From positions 1 through 5,774 of the forward strand of contig JAOZQC010000242.1 in assembly GCA_029932425.1 (NCBI GenBank): a stretch of 5,774 nt of DNA, written 5' to 3'. This document shows, piece by piece, positions 1-5,032 of this stretch; position 1 is the first letter of the stretch; every line of letters starts with the position of its first letter. Under the pieces are notes generated by a model, which worked only from the letters and a program-made list of their open reading frames with translations, had not been told where the DNA came from and did not search any database. This DNA comes from Planctomycetota bacterium. GTDB taxonomy: Bacteria > Planctomycetota > JAJSAM01. A program made the translations under genes and the position numbers.

Positions 1-31
1 GGGTTTCTTCGCGGGTTTCTTCGCGGGCTTG
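1..31 (-). repeat. 12-bp tandem repeat encoding a KPAK tail
   Basis: The 12-base unit GGGTTTCTTCGC occurs twice in tandem at 1-12 and 13-24, followed by a decayed partial copy (GGGCTTGCG). On the coding strand it encodes repeated Lys-Pro-Ala-Lys at the extreme C-terminus of the protease seen here (from about residue 979). The array may continue beyond the left edge. It is a basic, probably disordered tail after the catalytic domain, and in-frame repeats of this kind change length easily by slippage. Function unknown. Confidence 0.75.
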
Positions 32-2970
32 CGGGGAGCGATCTTCGCGAGGGCGATCTCGATCGCCTTCTCGAGCTGGGGATCGTTCCCCTCGATCCGG
101 TCCTTGGCGGTGACCTCCACCACCACGTCCGGCACGCATCCGTGCCCCTCCTGGTCCGTGCCGTCCAGGTTGTAGAAGCCGCTCAGGGTGACCCGGAACC
201 GGCTTCCGTCGGAGAGCGTGGTGTTGATGGTGCCGATCACGGCCCCCGGGGTGGGCACCCCCACGATGGTCCCCAGGCCCAGGGTCTTGAAGGCGTGGGC
301 GAAGACCTCCGCGTCGGAGAAGCTGCGCTCGTTGACGAGCAGGACGATGGGACGTTCCCAGTACAGGCTCGGGGACTTCCCCCGGCGGGTGCGGGTCCGG
401 TTGTTCGCGTAGTGGCGCCGGGAGAGGATGTCGATGAGCTGCTGGTGGATGTTGCCCCCCGGGTTGTTGCGGACGTCGAGCACGAGCGCCTTGGCGCGCT
501 GGGTGGTGGGGCTTCCGAGCTCGGCCTGGAACCTCCGGAGGGAGGTGCCGTTCATCGCCTGGATATGGATGTAGGCCACCTTCCGCCGGCTCCTCTCCCG
601 GGTGAGGGAGCGGTTCCGGTCGACCCAGCGCCGGTACTCCCGCCTCCGACGGGCGGTGGAGCTCTCGGGCTTCACCGTCACCTCGCGGGCGTCGGAACCG
701 TCGGGCTTCGTCCCCACGAGGAGCTTCACCTCCTCTCCGATCTTGTCCGTCAGGTACCGGAGGAGGTTGTCGTACTCGGTGAGGCGCTTGCCCGCGATCC
801 CGAAGACGTAGTCGCCCTCCCGGATCCAGGCCTGGTCCGCGGGGCCGCCCACGTCGACCTTGGCCACCCGCAGCCGGAGCATCCTCCGCCCGGGTCCCTC
901 CGGCGCCGCGTACACCTCGGGGATGAGCTCGCATCCCAGGCCGCCCGTGGGGTGGTTCGGGGTGTCGGTGATGGTCCCGCCGATCCCCTGGTGGCTGGCC
1001 TTGAGCTCGCCGATCATCTCCGTCATGTAGTAGTAGAACTCCATCCGCGTCTTCACGGAGGTGATGATCGGCTCGTACTTGGCCTTCACCGCGTTCCAGT
1101 TCACCCCGTGGAACCGGGGGTCGTAGAAGCGGTCCCGGATCGTCTTCCAGGCTTCCTGGAACGCCCGGGTGAACTGCTCCCGGAGGGGCATCGTCTGCTT
1201 CGCGATGAAGGAGATGGTGCGCCCGCCGAGGATGCCCTGGGGGGCGGGGACGGCCTTGATCCGGCCCCGGGGACCGAGGTAGAGGATCTCGCGGCCGTCG
1301 GGGGTGAAGGTCCCCCCGGACCCCTTGCCCACCACGATCTCGCCGGAGCCCCCGAAGTCGGTGACCACCACGAGGCGGCCGCGCGTGGTGCCCGAGGTCT
1401 GGGTCCTCGTGAACACGAGCAGGCGGCCGTCGGGGCTGAAGCGGGGCGATTCTTCCTGGGCGGGGGTGCCGTAGACAAGGCGGACGCCGGAGCCGTCCGC
1501 GTTCATCAGGTAGATGTCGGCGCGGCCGTTGGCCCAGGAGTCGAAGGCGATGAAGCGCCCGTCGGGGGACACGCAGGGATCGTCGTCGTTGTAGGGGGTC
1601 TTCGTGAGCTGCTCCGGGGGCGTCCCGTCGAGGGCGACCTTCCAGATGTCCTTGTTCCCCGCCCGCTCCGAGGTGAACACGAGGTAGCTCCCGTCCGGGG
1701 ACCAGCTCTGGAAGAAGTCGCCGCGCTCGTGGAAGGTGAGCCGGCGGAGGTTCTCGCCCGTCACGTCGATCACGAAGAGGTCCGGGTTCCCGGTGCGGTC
1801 GGTGGAGTAGAAGGCCACGCGGCGCCCGTCCGGGCTGAACCGCGGCGCGTGGTCTCCGGAGCCCACCGGGGTGAGCGGCCGGGCCTCCCCACCCCCGGAG
1901 TCCATGAGCCAGAGGCCGCCGCCCAGGCTGAACACGATCCGCTTCCCGTCCCGGGAGAGGTCCAGGCCGTCGGCGCCGCTCGTCAGGGTCCGCTCCGCCA
2001 CGGGCTCCCGGCGCGTGTCCTCCACGATGTCCACGGGCACCGGGACCGGCTTCGCCCCCTTCTTCGTGAGGTCGAGGCTGTAGATCCGGAACTTCCACAC
2101 GAAGTAGGCCTTCGTGAAGGCCGGGTCGAAGGTGAGGTAGCTCATCCCGTCGTCATCGAGGGAGGTGAGCTGGGTGACCTTCCTCTCCTTGGTGGAGAGA
2201 TCCATGACGTGGAGGTTGTAGTCGGTGCCGCTCTTGCCCGTCTCCCGGAGGAAGTAGAGCTTCTTCCCGTCCGGGGAGATGTGGGGGAGGCGGTCGTTCC
2301 GGTCGTTCCTCGTGAGCCGCTCGGGCACCTCTCCGGGCCGGCAGCGGTAGATCTCGTCGTTCGCCGAGCCCCGGTACCCCTTCCGCTTCGAGTCCGAGCC
2401 CGGGTACTGATAGTAGATCCACCCGTCCACCTTCGCCATGGTGGCGTACATGCCGGAGTCCAGCGTGACCGGCGTGGGCGTGCCTCCCTTCACGGACACC
2501 CGGTAGATGCGGTACCGTCCGGAGCGCGAGGACTGGAAGAGGATCCACCGCCCGTCGGGGGTGAATCCGCAGACGTGGTCGGTGCCCGAGTAGAAGGTGA
2601 GCTGGGTGGGGACGCCCCCGTCCGCGGGCATGATCCAGACGTCGAAGTTCCCGCTGCGGTCGGAGGTGAAGGCGATCTTCTTCCCGTCCGGGGACCACCG
2701 CGGCTTCACGTCGTTGGCCTCGTTCAGGGTGAGGCGGGTGGCCCGCCCTCCCTCTGCCGGCATGACCCAGAGATCGCCGTGGAGCGAGAAGGCGATCTGG
2801 CGTCCGTCGGGGCTCACGTGGGGGTAGCGGGCGCCGAGCAGACCCGCGGGGCGGGCCGTGGACGCCGGCCGGGCGGCCGAGCTCGCGGGAGCGGGGCCCG
2901 CCTTCGCCTCCTGGGCGAGGAGGGGCAGGGGCAGGGCGAGGATCAGGAACGAGACGACAAGGCACTTCAC
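1..2970 (-). CDS. Secreted Tricorn-type S41 protease (C-terminus cut by window edge)
   Basis: This is a Tricorn-protease homologue, a large serine peptidase that trims peptides. The frame is open for 990 codons from a GTG at 2970 to the window edge. Residues 1-19 form a signal peptide (MKCLVV, hydrophobic core, likely cut LLA|QEA), so it probably acts in the periplasm or outside the cell; archaeal Tricorn is cytosolic. About ten PD40/TolB-like propeller repeats follow, each centred on (S/T)PDG or a variant, at residues 53, 93, 137, 232, 339, 379, 424, 468, 512 and 556. A C1 region (about 594-672), a PDZ domain (about 677-768) and an S41 core (about 797-950, with DVRNNPGG at 832-839) come next. 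S659-H660, S885-D886 and E941 match Tricorn S745/H746, S965/D966 and E1023 in context and spacing. Length is close to archaeal Tricorn (about 1,070 residues), so little is missing unless the KPAK tail is long. The start is fixed by AAGGAG seven bases upstream. Substrate unknown. Confidence 0.93.
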   Translation of the reverse strand, partial: MKCLVVSFLILALPLPLLAQEAKAGPAPASSAARPASTARPAGLLGARYPHVSPDGRQIAFSLHGDLWVMPAEGGRATRLTLNEANDVKPRWSPDGKKIAFTSDRSGNFDVWIMPADGGVPTQLTFYSGTDHVCGFTPDGRWILFQSSRSGRYRIYRVSVKGGTPTPVTLDSGMYATMAKVDGWIYYQYPGSDSKRKGYRGSANDEIYRCRPGEVPERLTRNDRNDRLPHISPDGKKLYFLRETGKSGTDYNLHVMDLSTKERKVTQLTSLDDDGMSYLTFDPAFTKAYFVWKFRIYSLDLTKKGAKPVPVPVDIVEDTRREPVAERTLTSGADGLDLSRDGKRIVFSLGGGLWLMDSGGGEARPLTPVGSGDHAPRFSPDGRRVAFYSTDRTGNPDLFVIDVTGENLRRLTFHERGDFFQSWSPDGSYLVFTSERAGNKDIWKVALDGTPPEQLTKTPYNDDDPCVSPDGRFIAFDSWANGRADIYLMNADGSGVRLVYGTPAQEESPRFSPDGRLLVFTRTQTSGTTRGRLVVVTDFGGSGEIVVGKGSGGTFTPDGREILYLGPRGRIKAVPAPQGILGGRTISFIAKQTMPLREQFTRAFQEAWKTIRDRFYDPRFHGVNWNAVKAKYEPIITSVKTRMEFYYYMTEMIGELKASHQGIGGTITDTPNHPTGGLGCELIPEVYAAPEGPGRRMLRLRVAKVDVGGPADQAWIREGDYVFGIAGKRLTEYDNLLRYLTDKIGEEVKLLVGTKPDGSDAREVTVKPESSTARRRREYRRWVDRNRSLTRERSRRKVAYIHIQAMNGTSLRRFQAELGSPTTQRAKALVLDVRNNPGGNIHQQLIDILSRRHYANNRTRTRRGKSPSLYWERPIVLLVNERSFSDAEVFAHAFKTLGLGTIVGVPTPGAVIGTINTTLSDGSRFRVTLSGFYNLDGTDQEGHGCVPDVVVEVTAKDRIEGNDPQLEKAIEIALAKIAPRKPAKKPAKKP

Positions 2971-2977
2971 GGCTACA

Positions 2978-2983
2978 CTCCTT
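2978..2983 (-). promoter_or_regulatory. Ribosome binding site of the Tricorn-type protease
   Basis: On the minus strand AAGGAG lies seven bases before the GTG at 2968-2970. It selects this GTG, which also begins a complete signal peptide, over internal ATG codons. Confidence 0.8.
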
Positions 2984-3016
2984 GGGAAGGGGACGGATCG
3001 AGGGACATGGAACCTC

Positions 3017-3030
3017 GGATTCTAACCGCG
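3017..3030 (-). promoter_or_regulatory. Candidate promoter -10 region of the protease gene
   Basis: Read on the minus strand the box is CGCGGTTAGAATCC, containing TAGAAT (3019-3024), a five-of-six match to the sigma-70 -10 consensus. It would start transcription near 3012 and leave a leader of about 42 bases before the GTG at 2970. No good -35 hexamer is found 17 bases upstream (TAACCC), so an extended -10 element or an activator would be needed. Almost the same 14 bases occur upstream of the other minus-strand gene, at 4416-4429, which supports a regulatory role. Prediction only. Confidence 0.45.
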
Positions 3031-3048
3031 AGGCCGATCCCGGGTTAG
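3022..3048. promoter_or_regulatory. Inverted repeat, possible operator
   Basis: CTAACC at 3022-3027 and GGTTAG at 3043-3048 form a perfect 6-bp inverted repeat with a 15-bp gap, giving arm centres 21 bp (two helical turns) apart. The left arm overlaps the candidate -10 hexamer of the protease gene, and the element lies between two divergent genes. A dimeric regulator could bind here. Six-base arms can occur by chance, so confidence is low. Confidence 0.25.
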
Positions 3049-3082
3049 CTCTCGCCGGGAGAACCGCACGGGCGGGGGACGG

Positions 3083-3721
3083 ATGCACAAGGGGAACGAG
3101 ATCGAGGTGGTGGCGTTCGATCTGGGGGGGGTGCTCGTGGAGCTGGGAGGGATCGACCGCTGGCTCGCGTGGGCCGGCCCCGGGCTCACGGAGGAGGACA
3201 TGTGGCGGGAGTGGCTGGCCTCGCCCACCGTCCGGGAGTTCGAGACCGACCGGATCCCGCCGGAGACCTTCGCCCGCCGCATGGTGCGGGAGTTCGCGCT
3301 GCCCCTCTCCGAGGACCGCTTCCTGCGGGAGTTCACGGCGTGGGTGAAGGATCCCTACCCCGGGGCGGAGGCGCTCGTGCGGGCGGTGCCGCGACGCTAC
3401 CGGAGGATCTGCCTCTCGAACACCAACCGCATCCACTGGGCCCGCATGGACCGGGAGATGGGGTTCGCGGAGAGCTTCGACGAGGTCTTCCCCTCCCACC
3501 TCACGGGCCGCCTGAAGCCGGACGTGGAAACCTACCGGTGGGTGGCCGACCGGCTGGGGTGCGTCCCGTCCCGGATCCTCCTGCTCGAGGACAACGCCCT
3601 GAACGTGGCGGGAGCGCGGGCCGCGGGATGGCGGGCGGAACGGGTGGAGGGGATCGCGGAGACCCGCCGGAGGCTCACGGAGCTCGGGGTTCTGCCTCCA
3701 GCCGCCGGACCCGCTCCCTGA
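3083..3721 (+). CDS. HAD-superfamily hydrolase, subfamily IA-like phosphatase
   Basis: This 212-residue cytoplasmic protein carries the four HAD motifs in order. Motif I is FDLGGVL with nucleophile D13, motif II LSNTN with S112, motif III RLKPD with K145, and motif IV LLLEDNALNV with E169-D170. A helical cap lies between motifs I and II (about residues 20-90). Position +2 from the nucleophile, often an acid/base Asp, is Gly15; this DLG(G/N)V form is typical of the branch with the sugar phosphatase YihX and the N-domain of epoxide hydrolase. Motif IV has Glu-Asp where Asp-Asp is common. A small-molecule phosphatase is most likely; the substrate cannot be told. The ATG at 3083 has only a weak GGGGGA three bases away, and a GTG at 3107 or 3110 remains possible because many relatives begin just before the FDLGG motif. 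The 3' end overlaps the convergent yceH gene. Confidence 0.9.
   Translation: MHKGNEIEVVAFDLGGVLVELGGIDRWLAWAGPGLTEEDMWREWLASPTVREFETDRIPPETFARRMVREFALPLSEDRFLREFTAWVKDPYPGAEALVRAVPRRYRRICLSNTNRIHWARMDREMGFAESFDEVFPSHLTGRLKPDVETYRWVADRLGCVPSRILLLEDNALNVAGARAAGWRAERVEGIAETRRRLTELGVLPPAAGPAP
3675..3721. other. Tail-to-tail overlap of the HAD and yceH genes
   Basis: The HAD stop codon (TGA, 3719-3721) lies inside yceH, and the yceH stop (TGA read on the minus strand, 3675-3677) lies inside the HAD gene. The 47-bp overlap encodes poorly conserved C-terminal ends of both proteins, including the end of the YceH coiled coil. It leaves no room for an intergenic terminator, so the two transcripts probably overlap as antisense RNAs. 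Confidence 0.85.
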
Positions 3722-4379
3722 GCTCCTCCACCTCGCGCCGGAGCCGCTCGATCCGCTCCTCGAGGGAGGGGCGGGGCTCCGCCCGGGTCCGCCGGGCCGC
3801 CGGGGGAGGGGAAGGCGCCTCCGCCGGGGAGGGGTCCGGGTCGGGAGCTTCCGGCTCCCGGTCGTTCCCGCCCGCGTCCGGGAGGGGAGGTTCGCTCTCC
3901 GGCGCGAGGAGGTGGATCCAGCGCGGGTGCTTCCGGCCCGGCCGCCGGGGGAGCAGGCGCGCCAGGCGCAGGCCCGCGAGCTCCCGGAGGGCCGCCTCCG
4001 TCCGCTCCGGGTCGCCGGTGCCCGCCAGGCGGCGCCCGCGCCGGGACAGCTCGGGAAGGGTCTGCGGCCCGCGGAGCATGAGGAGGGCGAGCGCCGCCGC
4101 CGCGCCGCGGGAGAGCCCCAGCCTCTCCGTGAGCTTCTCCGCGTACCGCGTGACGTGCCCTCCCTCGCGCTCCCGGGCCACCACGAGACCCTGCTCCCGC
4201 AGGGCGAGGAGCGCCCCCTCCACCTCGAAGGTGTGGAGGTGCAGCACGGGGTCCCGGCTCGTTTTCTGGTTGCAGGCGGTGACCAGAGCCTTCAGGGTGA
4301 GGGGATACTGCTCGGGAGTGACCCAGCGCTTCTCGATGAGGGAACCGAGAATGCGCCGGGCGGTGCGGTCGAGCTCCAA
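3675..4379 (-). CDS. yceH: YceH / DUF480 family winged-helix protein
   Basis: This 234-residue protein matches the YceH (DUF480, UPF0502) family. It contains the family signatures LIEKRWVTPEQYPL (residues 14-27), ALVTACNQKTSRDPV (31-45) and LLMLRGPQTLPEL (99-111), spread over two winged-helix-like halves in residues 1-158. A Pro/Ala/Glu-rich linker (about 159-203), longer than I recall in E. coli YceH (about 215 residues in all), leads to a charged Leu/Arg/Glu heptad helix (about 205-231), probably a coiled coil for oligomerisation. The fold suggests nucleic-acid binding, but no role is firmly established for the family. Translation begins at TTG (4377-4379), supported by a perfect AAGGAGG five bases upstream and by family length. 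The gene stands alone on its strand, and its last 15 codons plus stop overlap the end of the HAD gene. Confidence 0.93.
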   Translation of the reverse strand: MELDRTARRILGSLIEKRWVTPEQYPLTLKALVTACNQKTSRDPVLHLHTFEVEGALLALREQGLVVAREREGGHVTRYAEKLTERLGLSRGAAAALALLMLRGPQTLPELSRRGRRLAGTGDPERTEAALRELAGLRLARLLPRRPGRKHPRWIHLLAPESEPPLPDAGGNDREPEAPDPDPSPAEAPSPPPAARRTRAEPRPSLEERIERLRREVEELRERVRRLEAEPRAP

Positions 4380-4384
4380 TCGGG

Positions 4385-4391
4385 CCTCCTT
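4385..4391 (-). promoter_or_regulatory. Strong ribosome binding site fixing the TTG start of yceH
   Basis: AAGGAGG on the minus strand ends five bases before the TTG at 4377-4379. It is the best Shine-Dalgarno match seen in the window and justifies the non-ATG start. Confidence 0.8.
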
Positions 4392-4415
4392 CCCGCCGGG
4401 CGGGGATCGAGCCGG

Positions 4416-4446
4416 GGATTCTGACCGCGGGAGCCGTCCGGCGCAA
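4416..4446 (-). promoter_or_regulatory. Candidate sigma-70-type promoter of yceH
   Basis: On the minus strand a -35-like TTGCGC (4441-4446) is separated by exactly 17 bases from a -10-like CAGAAT (4418-4423). Transcription would begin near 4411, giving a leader of about 31 bases that still contains the whole AAGGAGG site. The -10 lies in the 14-base box CGCGGTCAGAATCC (4416-4429), which differs by one base from the box in front of the protease gene. This is a prediction from spacing, position and repetition. Confidence 0.5.
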
Positions 4447-4477
4447 CAACGACGGCCGCGGGGCCGGGGAGGGAACC

Positions 4478-4963
4478 ATGAGACGGGGCTGGACGGGCGG
4501 CCTGATCGCGGTCCTGGCGGTGGCGGCGGCCTGCGCTCTCGCGCCGGCGCGGGTCCGGCCGGGAAGCCGCGCCGACGCGGACGACCTGAGGGAAGCGGTG
4601 TTCCGCCACCTCTTCGACCACAATGCTTCCGCGGCCCAGCGGAGCGCGGCGGCCTACTACCTCTCCGTGGAGGGGAGGGACCCCGGCGCCGACTTCCTCG
4701 CGAGGTTCGCGGGCCACGTGCCCCCCGTGCTTCCCGCGTCCCGGTCCACGGCCTCGAAGACGGAAGGGGTCCGGGACCGCGTGACGGGGAAGGCCGGGCT
4801 TCGTTTCTCCGTGGGGCGCATCACCTGGGAGGGACCGGACCGCGCGCGGGTGGAGGCGAGCTACTACGAGGCGGGCCTCTCCTCCGCGGACTACACGTAC
4901 CGGATGGAGCGCCGGGACGGCCGGTGGGTGGTGGGCTCCCGGGTGATGACCCGGATCTCCTGA
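4478..4963 (+). CDS. Conserved hypothetical exported protein
   Basis: This 161-residue protein starts with a basic end and a hydrophobic stretch (MRRGWTGG, then about residues 9-22), consistent with export. C19 follows AAA, a poor lipobox, so a lipoprotein is possible but not supported. The mature part has an N-terminal helical segment containing EAVFRHLFDHN (about 39-49), a central segment RFAGHVPPVLP, and a strand-rich C-terminal half with GRITWEGPDRARVEASYYEAGLS and a final WVVGSRVM strand. The pattern resembles unnamed small secreted proteins I recall from Acidobacteriota and Bacteroidota, with an NTF2-like or similar alpha+beta look, but I cannot assign a family or function. The ATG is preceded by GGGGAGGG four bases upstream. 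It is divergent from yceH and followed by a GC-rich hairpin. Confidence 0.8.
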   Translation: MRRGWTGGLIAVLAVAAACALAPARVRPGSRADADDLREAVFRHLFDHNASAAQRSAAAYYLSVEGRDPGADFLARFAGHVPPVLPASRSTASKTEGVRDRVTGKAGLRFSVGRITWEGPDRARVEASYYEAGLSSADYTYRMERRDGRWVVGSRVMTRIS

Positions 4964-4966
4964 TCC

Positions 4967-4983
4967 CGGGTCCGTCGGGCCCG
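4967..4983 (+). terminator. GC-rich hairpin just after the stop, possible terminator
   Basis: CGGGTCC (4967-4973) pairs with GGGCCCG's neighbouring bases GGGCCCG (4977-4983) as a seven-base stem with one G-T pair and a three-base loop, starting four bases after the stop codon. No T-tract follows; the next bases are a run of G. It could end or stabilise the transcript of the small exported protein, but strong pairing is easy to find in DNA this GC-rich. Confidence 0.3.
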
Positions 4984-4997
4984 CGGGGGGACAAAGC

Positions 4998-5026
4998 TTG
5001 CCGGGTCCCTCCCCGCCCCGAACAAT
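4998..5026 (+). promoter_or_regulatory. Candidate promoter giving a leaderless antiporter mRNA
   Basis: TTGCCG (4998-5003) and AACAAT (5021-5026) are separated by exactly 17 bases, as in a sigma-70-type promoter. The -10 ends six bases before the A of the ATG at 5033, so the expected transcription start would be that A or close to it. No Shine-Dalgarno sequence lies before the ATG: the intervening bases are CCCCGC. Both facts fit a leaderless message. The -10 matches the consensus at four of six positions, so this is tentative. Confidence 0.35.
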
Positions 5027-5032
5027 CCCCGC

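Noticed and set aside
1360..2830. Recurrent short words such as CCGTCCGGGG and CCCGTCGGGG
   Set aside because: They are codons for the (S/T)PDG(R/K) core of successive propeller repeats, not a DNA repeat array or CRISPR.
142..3048. A 968-codon open frame on the plus strand opposite the protease gene
   Set aside because: It is antisense to a gene with clear domains and catalytic residues. Its product is a low-complexity Gly/Val/Glu/Pro/Arg/His-rich string with no recognisable domain, as expected when the complementary strand of a GC-biased gene lacks stops.
2153..3499. A 448-codon minus-strand frame spanning the protease 5' part and the HAD gene
   Set aside because: It crosses two well-supported genes and the intergenic region out of frame with both, and is rich in Arg, Pro and His without domains.
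3532..4623. A 363-codon minus-strand frame over yceH and the exported protein gene
   Set aside because: It is an out-of-frame shadow of yceH made of Pro/Ala/Arg/Gly; the real frame carries the YceH signatures.
4966..5008. Two direct copies of CCGGGTCC 35 bp apart, and short palindromes such as CGGGCCCG
   Set aside because: Such short GC words are expected by chance in DNA of this composition; no attachment site or mobile element accompanies them.
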